The translations under genes were made by a program, and so were the position numbers. The notes beneath the pieces are model-generated. The model had not been told where the DNA came from and made no database searches. It saw only the letters and a program-made list of their open reading frames with translations. DNA of 64,000 nucleotides, taken from UBA4582 sp002389265 (GTDB lineage: Bacteria > Pseudomonadota > Gammaproteobacteria > Pseudomonadales > Azotimanducaceae). The stretch lies in NCBI GenBank assembly GCA_943788825.1, contig CALSRT010000007.1:62001-126000 (forward strand), given 5' to 3'. Of this stretch, positions 1-8,137 are shown one piece after another (the first letter of the stretch is position 1; every line of letters starts with the position of its first letter).

Positions 1-1544
1 GGCCAGTTATCCCGACTCAGACCGATGGGAACAAATAACGGGGTGATCGCCTTACCAACCACGGACAAGGCAGACTTGTCAGTATTAGCATGACCAAAGC
101 TGCCATCAGTGCCGATGGAGTTGAGAAAGCTCAATGCGATGACCACCAGAACGATGGTCTTGCCGGCGCGGAACACGAAAGCCCGTAAGCGGAACCAGGT
201 GGTTAGCAAAATATTACGTATCACCGGTAGATGGTAGGCCGGCATTTCTTGAAACGAGGGCGTCATCTCTGCAGCGAAGATTTGTTTGCGGAACACCCAA
301 CCCGTCAGTACCGCCATGCCAATACCCAGCAGATACAACAAAAAGACGATGTTCTGGCCATTATTCGGGAAAAAAGCGGCCGCGAATAACGCATAAACCG
401 TCAGCCGCGCACCGCAAGACATGAAGGGCGCCATGGCGATCGTCAACAAACGATCACTGTCACGACCCAATGTGCGAGCCGCCATCACCGACGGGACATT
501 ACAGCCAAAGCCAACGATCAACGGCACAAACGCATTGCCAGGTAAGCCCAGCTTACTCATCAGACGATCAACCACAAAGGCAGCCCGTGACATATAGCCC
601 GAATCCTCAAGTATCGACAGACACAGGAACAAAAACCCAATCACGGGAATGAAGGTCGCGACCAGCTGAATACCGCTGCCGAGCCCATCGGCGAGCAGAA
701 CCACCAACCATTCAGGAAAACCTGACCAGGTCAGCAGCCAACGGCTCGAATCCACAAACACCACCCCAAAAAGAATATCAAAGAAGTCGATAAACACGGC
801 ACCAAAACTGATGGCCACGGTAAACATCGCGTACATCATAAACAGGAAAAACGGGATACCCAGCCAGCGATTCAAGACCCATCGGTCGATCTGTTCCGTC
901 AGCGAGTGCTCCACCGGCGTCATCAGCATCACCCCGTCTACCAGCCGCTTGGCCGTGTGGTAACGGCGAATCAGCTTATCACCCGTGGCTTCATCGGTAT
1001 CGTGACTGACCTCTACCGAACGCTCAGTCTCGGGTTTTTTACCGGCGGTCAGGGATTCCTGCATATAGAATTTTAGGCCATCGACGCCAGTACCCCGAGA
1101 GGCAACAATCGGCACGACCATCACGCCTAATTTTTTGGACAAGGCGACAACATCAATCTCAACGCCATTCTGATGCGCGACATCCACCATATTCAAGGCA
1201 ACGACAACATTTTGGCTGGCCTCCAACACCTGCTGGGTCAGCACCAGATTGCGCTCCAGATTCGTCGCGTCGATGATATTTATCACGAGATCGTAACTCT
1301 CCTGGCGGAGAAAATCCCTTGCGATTATTTCATCTAGGCCAAGGTAATCCTGCTCTAGCGAGTAGATACCCGGCAGGTCGACAATCTCAACGGACTGGTC
1401 GCCCAGCATCATTGTGCCAGACTTTTTCTCAACCGTGACGCCTGGCCAGTTTCCCACCTTCTGATGGGCTCCGGTGAGGTTATTAAACAGCGTGGTCTTG
1501 CCGCAATTAGGATTACCGATCAAGGCTATAGTGAAGAGACTCAT
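1..1544 (-). CDS. feoB: Ferrous iron transport protein B (3' end outside window)
   Basis: Inner-membrane Fe(II) transporter with an N-terminal GTPase domain. I translated the reverse strand from position 1544: the first residues give the G1 motif GNPNCGKT at residues 10-17 and the G3 motif DLPG at 56-59, followed by a helical linker and several hydrophobic Gate-type membrane segments. About 514 residues are visible; the family is normally 650-780 long, so the C-terminal part lies beyond base 1. The start ATG overlaps the feoA stop by four bases (ATGA), indicating translational coupling. Expression is expected to follow the Fur box upstream of feoA. The family assignment is secure from the motifs. 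Confidence 0.95.
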   Translation of the reverse strand, partial: MSLFTIALIGNPNCGKTTLFNNLTGAHQKVGNWPGVTVEKKSGTMMLGDQSVEIVDLPGIYSLEQDYLGLDEIIARDFLRQESYDLVINIIDATNLERNLVLTQQVLEASQNVVVALNMVDVAHQNGVEIDVVALSKKLGVMVVPIVASRGTGVDGLKFYMQESLTAGKKPETERSVEVSHDTDEATGDKLIRRYHTAKRLVDGVMLMTPVEHSLTEQIDRWVLNRWLGIPFFLFMMYAMFTVAISFGAVFIDFFDILFGVVFVDSSRWLLTWSGFPEWLVVLLADGLGSGIQLVATFIPVIGFLFLCLSILEDSGYMSRAAFVVDRLMSKLGLPGNAFVPLIVGFGCNVPSVMAARTLGRDSDRLLTIAMAPFMSCGARLTVYALFAAAFFPNNGQNIVFLLYLLGIGMAVLTGWVFRKQIFAAEMTPSFQEMPAYHLPVIRNILLTTWFRLRAFVFRAGKTIVLVVIALSFLNSIGTDGSFGHANTDKSALSVVGKAITPLFVPIGLSRDNW

Positions 1545-1771
1545 CCCAGGGCCTCAACTTCGATTAATATCGCTTCTTGCTTACGAATGCTCAGCAGTGT
1601 CGAGCCGATTCGTATCTGTATCGGGTCGCCCGCTGGCGCAAAGCGCAGCACCTCGACCTTAACGCCAGGATAGAGGCCTAGCGCATAAAGCCGACTTTGG
1701 ATCTCTGCAACACCTGCGGCCGCCTCAAGCACTAGACATTGGCTCGCTTGTTTCATTTCTGCCAGGTTCAT
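1541..1771 (-). CDS. feoA: Ferrous iron transport protein A (FeoA, SH3-like)
   Basis: Small cytoplasmic SH3-fold partner that supports FeoB. From the chosen ATG it has 76 residues (begins MNLAEMKQ), close to E. coli FeoA (75). The family core is visible: LYALGLYPGVKVEVL, then APAGDPIQIRI and a C-terminal ILIEVEAL. The frame is open further upstream (ATG at 1786 and 1822), but the 1822 ATG lies inside the Fur box and is implausible; 1786 remains an alternative. Neither internal start has a strong ribosome-binding site. It is co-transcribed with feoB, which it overlaps by four bases. Confidence 0.9.
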   Translation of the reverse strand: MNLAEMKQASQCLVLEAAAGVAEIQSRLYALGLYPGVKVEVLRFAPAGDPIQIRIGSTLLSIRKQEAILIEVEALG

Positions 1772-1807
1772 TGAACGGTTGAACATCCACTTGGTATTAA
1801 CGTGTAT

Positions 1808-1826
1808 GAGAATTATTATCATTTGC
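1808..1826 (-). promoter_or_regulatory. Fur box upstream of feoAB
   Basis: A 19-bp AT-rich near-palindrome just upstream of feoA matches the classical Fur consensus (GATAATGATAATCATTATC) at 15 of 19 positions by my hand alignment. Its position and the genes it precedes fit iron-dependent repression by Fur. It also argues that feoA translation starts downstream of it. Confidence 0.8.
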
Positions 1827-1896
1827 AGGTAGAATGCAAGTGATTGTTTTATTTACGACTTATTCTCTCTTTTACGACCTGGCCAGAACGCCTGTC

Positions 1897-1932
1897 GTCA
1901 GAGCTCTAGTCAGAGCTCTAGTCAGAGTTCTG
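1897..1932. repeat. 12-bp tandem repeat, three copies, over an SDR stop codon
   Basis: The unit GTCAGAGCTCTA occurs twice exactly and a third time with two differences. The repeat overlaps the TGA stop (1922-1924) of the leftward SDR gene, so the array begins in its last codons and extends downstream. It may be a replication-slippage product; see the related arrays at 15399, 16641, 21550, 30891 and 54609. Confidence 0.85.
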
Positions 1933-2698
1933 CACAAATATGGCCACCGTCAACCACCAGAGTCGAACCGGTCATATAACGGGAGGCATCAGATGCCAGC
2001 AACAGTATGGGACCATCAAGATCCGTGAACTCGCCATAGCGACGCATGGGAATACCTTTGCGAAAAGCATCGGAACCATCACCCTCAAGTAAGACGCGGC
2101 TAACGTCAGTAAGAATATAGCCCGGCGCCAGGGCATTTACTCGAATGCCATATTTAGCCGCTTCCAGCGCCATGACCTCCGTGACCTTGATCAGGGCTGC
2201 TTTGGACACCGCATAGGGAAATTGCCCCTTGATGGTTCGAAATGCCGTAATGGACGCAATATTCACGATATTTCCCTCGGACTGCTGATTCGCCACCACA
2301 TGCTCAGTGTAGTATTTCGAGAGTCGCCAGGCCGCCTTGAGATTCGTATCCATCACATAGTCCCAGTCATCTTCATCAATCATGGCATAAGTTTTGGCTC
2401 CAGATTCGACGCCGGCGTTATTGATGAGCACGTCAATAGGACCAAAGGCCGCTGCGGCATTGTCCAAAAAGGCTTGCGCACTGGCTGGATCGCGAACATC
2501 CAGCGCCAGCGCCAGCGCCTCACCTCCCGCCGTATTGAGCCGGTTTACCAGCGCGTCAAGTTTATCGACCCGCCTGGCACCCAGGACGACCTTGCCACCA
2601 GCAGAGGCGATCAATTCAGCGAAATGCGCACCAAAACCGGAAGAGGCACCAGTAATGACCACATGTTTACCCTGCATCGAGAACGTTTTGTCCAGCAC
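1922..2698 (-). CDS. SDR family NAD(P)-dependent oxidoreductase
   Basis: Classical short-chain dehydrogenase of 258 residues. Visible motifs: TGASSGFG cofactor loop near residue 16, NNAG near 93, Ser in NIASITAF and the YxxxK pair in YAVSK, then the C-terminal GSTLVVDGG signature. The start is GTG, preceded by AAGGA at good spacing on the reverse strand. The substrate cannot be read from the sequence; related proteins act on 3-oxoacyl or sterol-like alcohols. It stands alone, divergent from the DUF445 gene, and its 3' end lies in a 12-bp tandem repeat. Confidence 0.9.
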   Translation of the reverse strand: MLDKTFSMQGKHVVITGASSGFGAHFAELIASAGGKVVLGARRVDKLDALVNRLNTAGGEALALALDVRDPASAQAFLDNAAAAFGPIDVLINNAGVESGAKTYAMIDEDDWDYVMDTNLKAAWRLSKYYTEHVVANQQSEGNIVNIASITAFRTIKGQFPYAVSKAALIKVTEVMALEAAKYGIRVNALAPGYILTDVSRVLLEGDGSDAFRKGIPMRRYGEFTDLDGPILLLASDASRYMTGSTLVVDGGHICAEL

Positions 2699-2920
2699 GT
2701 AAAATCCTTATTCATAATCCTTGGGCTAATGGAAACATAAGCCCGTGCGCCATTGCAACAGTCGCAATTGGGCTGCGGTTAGTTCGGCACCAACCACTGC
2801 AACATCAGCACCCAGGGGACCCATTGGGTCGGATGCTGGGTACTTTGATCCTTAACAGCTACATCAAGACCCGACGATGCTTTATGATCTGTGTGTCCGT
2901 TACTCACCCATTGGCCACCC

Positions 2921-4216
2921 ATGCTCCATTTCAAGTCTACGGACCTCGAGCAATCCCGACACCGGGATCTGGCGCGTATGAAACGTCTGGCAACCGGGCT
3001 CTTGCTCGCGGTCACTGCCATTTATATCGTCGCGCGCCTGTTCCGCGACTTCGCGCCCTGGGTCGGTTACGTGGAAGCCACCGCAGAAGCCGCCATGGTC
3101 GGCGCCCTGGCTGACTGGTTCGCCGTCACCGCCCTGTTTCGGCACCCCCTCGGACTGAAGATCCCGCACACGGCGATCATACCTAATCGTAAAAGTCAGA
3201 TCGCCGAGCAATTCGGACGCTTCGTGCAGGAAAACTTTCTCTCGGAGCAGGTAATTTCTGACAAGATTCGAGCCATGAACCTGAGCCGGCAAGTGGCCGT
3301 GTGGATCGTTGCACCGAAAAATGCCGAGGCAGTGGCCGAACAACTCACCGCGGGGCTGGCCGGGGCGGTTCGGGTGATGAACGACGCTGATATCCAGCGG
3401 ATGATCGAACAGAAGGTCGCCGACAAAATTCGGGATACTTCATTTGCGCCACTCATTGGCGAGTTGCTGACATTTCTAACCTCTGGCAGACGTCAACAGG
3501 AGGCCATGGATGCCGCGGTTCGAATCGCCCTGAATCTGTTAGAAGACAGTGACGAGCAACTGCGCGAAAAAGTCGGCACAGAAACACCCTGGTGGTTTCC
3601 CTCGAGTCTTGACAAGGCTGTGTATAAAAAACTGGTCCGCAGCCTGAGCAAAACGCTGTATGAAATGCAGATGGATATTTTTCATCCTATGCGCATCAAG
3701 CTGGTCAAGATGACAGATCAGTTTATGGAAGACCTGAAGCACTCACAGGACATTCGCAACAAGGAAGTGTCGATCAAAGAGGATCTACTCAACCAGCCAG
3801 CATTACGGGATTTTACCGGCACACTCTGGCAGGACATCAAACAAGCTTTACTACATCAAGGCGAACACCCCAACGCCGAGCTCAAGCAGACGATTCAGAA
3901 GTCGGTGATCAAATTTGGTGAGTCTATTCTCGAGGACCGAGCGCTGGCCAACAAGATCGATGGGTGGGCAGACACCAGTGCCCGCCACCTCATTCGAACC
4001 TATGGCCATGAAGTGGCCGACCTGATTTCTGGTACTATCGACAACTGGGATGCCACCGCCACTGCCGAACGGATTGAACTGCAGATCGGCCGCGACCTAC
4101 AATTTATTCGCATCAATGGCACCGTTGTCGGCGGCTTAGCCGGCCTGACGATTCACCTTATTGCCGAACTCAGTAGCCTCGCCGACATTAGCTTGACTGA
4201 CCTGTGGCCACTTTAA
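2921..4216 (+). CDS. DUF445 domain-containing membrane protein (YjiN-like)
   Basis: About 431 residues. After a short charged N-terminus there is a membrane segment (GLLLAVTAIYIVARLF), then the DUF445 signature region with GYVEATAEAAMVGALADWFAV and TALFRHPLGLKIPHTAIIPN. A long, mostly helical middle follows and a second hydrophobic segment lies near the C-terminus (INGTVVGGLAGLTIHLIAEL). This layout matches E. coli YjiN. The function is unknown. An in-frame GTG at 2891 is possible but adds a poorly conserved stretch; neither start has a clear ribosome-binding site. The last 29 bases overlap the convergent kinase-like gene. Confidence 0.85.
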   Translation: MLHFKSTDLEQSRHRDLARMKRLATGLLLAVTAIYIVARLFRDFAPWVGYVEATAEAAMVGALADWFAVTALFRHPLGLKIPHTAIIPNRKSQIAEQFGRFVQENFLSEQVISDKIRAMNLSRQVAVWIVAPKNAEAVAEQLTAGLAGAVRVMNDADIQRMIEQKVADKIRDTSFAPLIGELLTFLTSGRRQQEAMDAAVRIALNLLEDSDEQLREKVGTETPWWFPSSLDKAVYKKLVRSLSKTLYEMQMDIFHPMRIKLVKMTDQFMEDLKHSQDIRNKEVSIKEDLLNQPALRDFTGTLWQDIKQALLHQGEHPNAELKQTIQKSVIKFGESILEDRALANKIDGWADTSARHLIRTYGHEVADLISGTIDNWDATATAERIELQIGRDLQFIRINGTVVGGLAGLTIHLIAELSSLADISLTDLWPL

Positions 4217-5618
4217 AACCTGAGTAGCGGGGCTGGTCTATGGCTATCTGATTCGCCACTGCGTGACGCAGATAATCATGCAATCGTTCATCATCAAGGT
4301 CCTGAGTACCATCCCGCAAATCCCGAGTCAGGCGCCAGCGCAGCGCCTCCAGATCATCCACATCAGACACCGCCGAGCCATACAAGAGCCTTAACTTCTC
4401 CAACTCCAATGCCCGTGCCGGACCACCCAGTTGACTTTCACGAAGCACAATATCCAGCGCATTACCCGCAACCCGAGCGAGAAAATTAACCCGACCTGTG
4501 GTGCTCTCCATCACATCGGCGCGCAAAAAGTCACGCACCGCTGTCAGTAACTCGTCAGCCCGAGGCATATCCAGCGTTTGCGCGGCCTGCTCCGGTTGTA
4601 CTGGCGTCACAATCCCGGGGATCACCAGATTCACACAATCGATCTGACACTCTGACGAACGCCGACCAATACTCGGTCGCTCCACGGTCTTATCGGGCCC
4701 GGTACGGTAATGCTCGGCCATTCCCAGGCAACCAACAGCCCACCAAAAAGAACCAAAGACTTCCCAGAACTTCACCTGCTCAATATCAACCGGCTGACCC
4801 GAGACTTCCTCATAACCACGAAACAGATCTGCATACTCGCCAAACCCGCCCACTGGATGAGCACCACCAAACCGCCAGGAGTTGACACAAATCCAGCCCA
4901 AATCGCGCATGGGATCACCGATATGGGCAATTTCCCAGTCGAGCACAGCAACTACTTTTGTTTCGTCAACCAGGAAATTACCATTTCGGAAATCGTTGTG
5001 AACCAGGCGCATCTGCGGGGCTACCGGCAGATGCTCCATCAGCCATCGAGCCGTGAAATCAATCATCGGCTGCGGCGTCTCCAGCAAACGGTAGCGCTCC
5101 CAACTCTGCTCAACAAATTCTTTCGGGGTGATTTCAAACAAGCGACTTCTTAACCCGGTGGCATCCAGGTCAATCTGATGAATCTTTGCCATTAACTTGC
5201 CGCACTCATAGGCGAGTCGAGGCCGCAGCTGCTCATAGGCGGGCGCGCGAACGATCCGCGCACCCAGGGCTTCACCTTCAAGCCACTCCATGATGAAGCC
5301 CTCGCCCAGATCATCTTCCTCTTGTAACACATAATAGACTTGTGGTTCTGGCACACCCACGGCGCGGGCACTGCGCATCAACAACGCCTCAACATCCAGG
5401 CCCGGATGGCCTGGCACGGGCTCTACCTTGACACCACCCGGGGCTCGACGCATCGCCAACAACTGTTCACCCATCGGCGTCTCGATCGCTATGCGGTAGG
5501 TTTCCTGACTCGCACCACCGGACAATCGATCGACTCGCAGCAGTTGTTGAAAATCAGGGATATTGCGGACCAATATCCCTTCAAGAGTTGCCTCGAACCC
5601 CGTCTTGATTGCATCCAT
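4188..5618 (-). CDS. Phosphotransferase (APH-like kinase) with C-terminal DUF6285-like domain
   Basis: A 476-residue fusion. Residues ~20-345 form an aminoglycoside-phosphotransferase/choline-kinase fold: the catalytic loop HNDFRNGN at 207-214 and the metal-binding DWE at 227-229 are intact. Residues ~353-455 (PRADELLTAVRDFLR onward) resemble DUF6285, often found with such kinases. It begins two bases after the stop of the upstream acyl-CoA dehydrogenase gene, so the two are an operon. Known relatives partnered with acyl-CoA dehydrogenases (LvaA; the ACAD10/11 kinase domain) phosphorylate hydroxyacyl-CoAs; I infer a similar role. Antibiotic resistance is unlikely in this context. Confidence 0.88.
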   Translation of the reverse strand: MDAIKTGFEATLEGILVRNIPDFQQLLRVDRLSGGASQETYRIAIETPMGEQLLAMRRAPGGVKVEPVPGHPGLDVEALLMRSARAVGVPEPQVYYVLQEEDDLGEGFIMEWLEGEALGARIVRAPAYEQLRPRLAYECGKLMAKIHQIDLDATGLRSRLFEITPKEFVEQSWERYRLLETPQPMIDFTARWLMEHLPVAPQMRLVHNDFRNGNFLVDETKVVAVLDWEIAHIGDPMRDLGWICVNSWRFGGAHPVGGFGEYADLFRGYEEVSGQPVDIEQVKFWEVFGSFWWAVGCLGMAEHYRTGPDKTVERPSIGRRSSECQIDCVNLVIPGIVTPVQPEQAAQTLDMPRADELLTAVRDFLRADVMESTTGRVNFLARVAGNALDIVLRESQLGGPARALELEKLRLLYGSAVSDVDDLEALRWRLTRDLRDGTQDLDDERLHDYLRHAVANQIAIDQPRYSGFKVATGQSS

Positions 5619-5620
5619 GC

Positions 5621-6892
5621 TTACCCTACCTTTACACCCTTTGGCGCCTTCTGATTCATATAACCAAACATGTAACCAGCGATTCTGCGCATTTGAATTT
5701 CTTCTGCGCCTTCAGTGATTCGGTAGCGACGATGATGGCGATAAATATGTTCGAAGGGCTTATGCCGAGAATAGCCCAAACCGCCATGAACCTGCATCGC
5801 CCGATCAGCCGCGTCACAACACAATCGATTCGCTATGTAATTACACATAGACACCTTGTCAGAGACCATGAAATTACCGTACTTGTCCATCTGCCAGGCA
5901 GTCTTGTGGATCAGCGCCCGAAGCATCTCGCACTGCGCTTGGAGCTCGACCAACGGAAACTGAATGCCTTGATTACTGGATAATGGCTTACCGAATGGCT
6001 TGCGCTTCATCGCGTAGGCCACAGACTCATTGATGCAATACTGAGCAGCACCGAGGCTGGAGGCCGCCTGGCGAATCCGGTTCTCGTTGAAGAAATGTTG
6101 CACCACCTGCAAGCCGCGGCCCTCGCCACCAAATATCGCAGAGTCGTCCACATGCACGTCAGTAATGGAGACTCGGCCGTGGTCTGTGGGCATGTTAAAG
6201 GTCCAGAGCATCTCTTCAACTTTCATACCTTCGGCTTTCATGGGTACCAGAAAAGCCGTGATGCCTTCGCCATCGCCTGGCTTGCCACTGGTACGCGCCA
6301 TGATCATGTCGTATTGAGCCTTGTGGATACCAGTATTCCAGGTCTTTTCGCCATTGATTCGCCAGCCGTCACCATCCCGTACGGCGTTCGTTTCCATGTG
6401 AGTCGCGTCAGAGCCATGATCCGGCTCGGTGATTCCAAAGGCAAAGCCCCGCTTACCTTCCAGCAACAAGGGAACCCATTCCGCCTGTTGACTCGGCGTG
6501 CCATAGGCCAGCATGAGTAGCAAACCAACGTTGTTACCAACAATGGAGTGCTCGTTCTGCAGATCATTATGCAAACCCAGCCCCATCGCTGCGAAGTGCT
6601 CGCGAATCACCGCCATACCCAGATTGGTGCCGTTCTGGCCACCATATTGCTTGTCTATCGGGTAGCGGTAGTGACCCGCCTTATCCGCTCGTTGCCGGGC
6701 TTCGCGTAGCAATGATTCCCATTCTTCATTCGGCAGTCCGCCTCGTTCCCAATCAGTTCGCGCGTCTTCGCGACGATGATCGAAGAATCGAATATTGTCG
6801 TTCTCCTGCTCCAGGGGCTTAATCTCATCAAGAATAAATTGATCGAGTACTTTCAAATAATCCTGTAAATCTTCTGGTATGTCGAAGTCCAT
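5621..6892 (-). CDS. Acyl-CoA dehydrogenase family protein
   Basis: 423-residue flavoprotein of the acyl-CoA dehydrogenase superfamily. The N-terminal helical domain includes LGLHNDLQNEHSIVG; the mid-domain has FGITEPDHGSDATHMETNA and GEKTWNTG (FAD/substrate contacts); the C-terminal domain contains MQVHGGLGYSRHKPFEHIYR and YRITEGAEEIQMRRIAGY. The start at 6892 (MDFDIPED) is chosen because GAGG lies nine bases upstream; an ATG three codons earlier is too close to it. It is the first gene of an operon with the kinase-like gene. The substrate is unknown, but the pairing suggests branched or hydroxylated acyl-CoA rather than ordinary fatty-acid beta-oxidation. Confidence 0.93.
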   Translation of the reverse strand: MDFDIPEDLQDYLKVLDQFILDEIKPLEQENDNIRFFDHRREDARTDWERGGLPNEEWESLLREARQRADKAGHYRYPIDKQYGGQNGTNLGMAVIREHFAAMGLGLHNDLQNEHSIVGNNVGLLLMLAYGTPSQQAEWVPLLLEGKRGFAFGITEPDHGSDATHMETNAVRDGDGWRINGEKTWNTGIHKAQYDMIMARTSGKPGDGEGITAFLVPMKAEGMKVEEMLWTFNMPTDHGRVSITDVHVDDSAIFGGEGRGLQVVQHFFNENRIRQAASSLGAAQYCINESVAYAMKRKPFGKPLSSNQGIQFPLVELQAQCEMLRALIHKTAWQMDKYGNFMVSDKVSMCNYIANRLCCDAADRAMQVHGGLGYSRHKPFEHIYRHHRRYRITEGAEEIQMRRIAGYMFGYMNQKAPKGVKVG

Positions 6893-7005
6893 GGAACACA
6901 TCCTCTTTTTAGTTATGAATTCTTGGGTTGAAAATACTGCTGCCAGGCAGTCCTGACAATGACTTTATGTCGCGTTAATACCGAATACTCGCTTTCCGGC
7001 CAACC

Positions 7006-7818
7006 TTAGATAATGTCAAACTCAATTCGGCCAAAACGTTTGGGCGCTCCCGCATCATCACACATGTATTGCGCAATGTAATGCCCGGGGGTCGCCAATT
7101 GCACTCGCCCCAAAGAACCTGTCATCAGATAATGGCCCTTCAGCACGGCGTAACCCTGGGCCAGAGAATGATTGATGAGCCAAACCAGGACCGCGGCTTG
7201 ACTGCCCATCGCATCGCGACCATGAGCGCGGCTCAATGCTTCGTCACCGCGGTGCAGCGTCACTTCAATGTCGTCTGGGTTCACGGGCTGCAGATCGGCT
7301 AAGCCGATAATGTAGCCACCTGCTGCCGAGTTGGCGGCCACCAAGTCAGCGCCAGACATAGCCCTGCCAGCAGGATTGGGGGTGGCATAGCCAGCATCGG
7401 CAATCTCAACCATCGGCAATGAGCAATCGATATACTCGTTGAGGTTTTCAAGGCTGACCGGATGGGTGACCGCCCGGCTTATTCGATAGCCAATTTCCGT
7501 CTCTATGATCGGCCGGCAAAAATCTGCCAGTTTGATCTGACATGGTGACGGGTACTCATGTCCCGACACCAAAACACCACCGGCCGGCGTCGTCATACCC
7601 ATAGACTGCTGAGCTGGTGTGTTGGTGAGCGCCGCCTTGAACCCCCGAATATGCCGGGGCTGACTCATCCCCGCCAGCAACAAATCAACATAGGCCCGCT
7701 GCAGCTCATAACCACGACTCAGAATAGGGTCTTCGCTATCACTTAACAAAGGCATGGGCTCACATGCCTCATGGGCGGCCAGGGCGCGGCGGGCAAATTC
7801 GTGGTTCGTTTCAGTCAT
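7006..7818 (-). CDS. 2-keto-4-pentenoate hydratase / fumarylacetoacetate hydrolase family protein
   Basis: 270 residues from the ATG at 7818 (MTETNHEF), which has GAGGG upstream; the frame is open further but the added residues look non-coding. The fold signature is visible: GYELQRAYVDL, GFKAALTN, IETEIGYRISR, LPMVEIADAGY and the end of the sheet VLKGHYLMTGSLG. Members hydrate 2-hydroxy-penta-2,4-dienoates in aromatic or steroid meta-cleavage pathways (MhpD, TesE type). No companion aldolase or acylating dehydrogenase is present here, so its pathway is open. It lies upstream of, and in the same direction as, the acyl-CoA dehydrogenase operon, with about 110 bp between them. Confidence 0.82.
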   Translation of the reverse strand: MTETNHEFARRALAAHEACEPMPLLSDSEDPILSRGYELQRAYVDLLLAGMSQPRHIRGFKAALTNTPAQQSMGMTTPAGGVLVSGHEYPSPCQIKLADFCRPIIETEIGYRISRAVTHPVSLENLNEYIDCSLPMVEIADAGYATPNPAGRAMSGADLVAANSAAGGYIIGLADLQPVNPDDIEVTLHRGDEALSRAHGRDAMGSQAAVLVWLINHSLAQGYAVLKGHYLMTGSLGRVQLATPGHYIAQYMCDDAGAPKRFGRIEFDII

Positions 7819-8137
7819 TCGGTTACTTTCCCTCTTGCCATTCATCTGAATCAGAGAATCGATGGCGTAAAAATTCCATTGGAGCGCCGAACAGCCCCAC
7901 GCGCCAATGCCTCGCAGATCATTCTCGATGAAAGGCAACCAGTTATACCTAAATTCTCCTCGCCAGAAAAGCCTTGCTCGTCGCCCAAAAGACCCTAGTG
8001 AAGCTGCACAGCAATATCGGCGCCCTGTGAAGGGCGGCACCCGGTGCAAAATTTAAATCTAGCCAAAGCCTCGGCTTTATCTATAATGCACTGCACAATA
8101 CAATTTCCGCGATCAATGGATTTAGAAGGTAACAAAC

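Noticed and set aside
4188..5618. Aminoglycoside resistance gene
   Set aside because: The kinase fold is APH-like, but the operon with an acyl-CoA dehydrogenase and the extra C-terminal domain point to CoA-ester metabolism.
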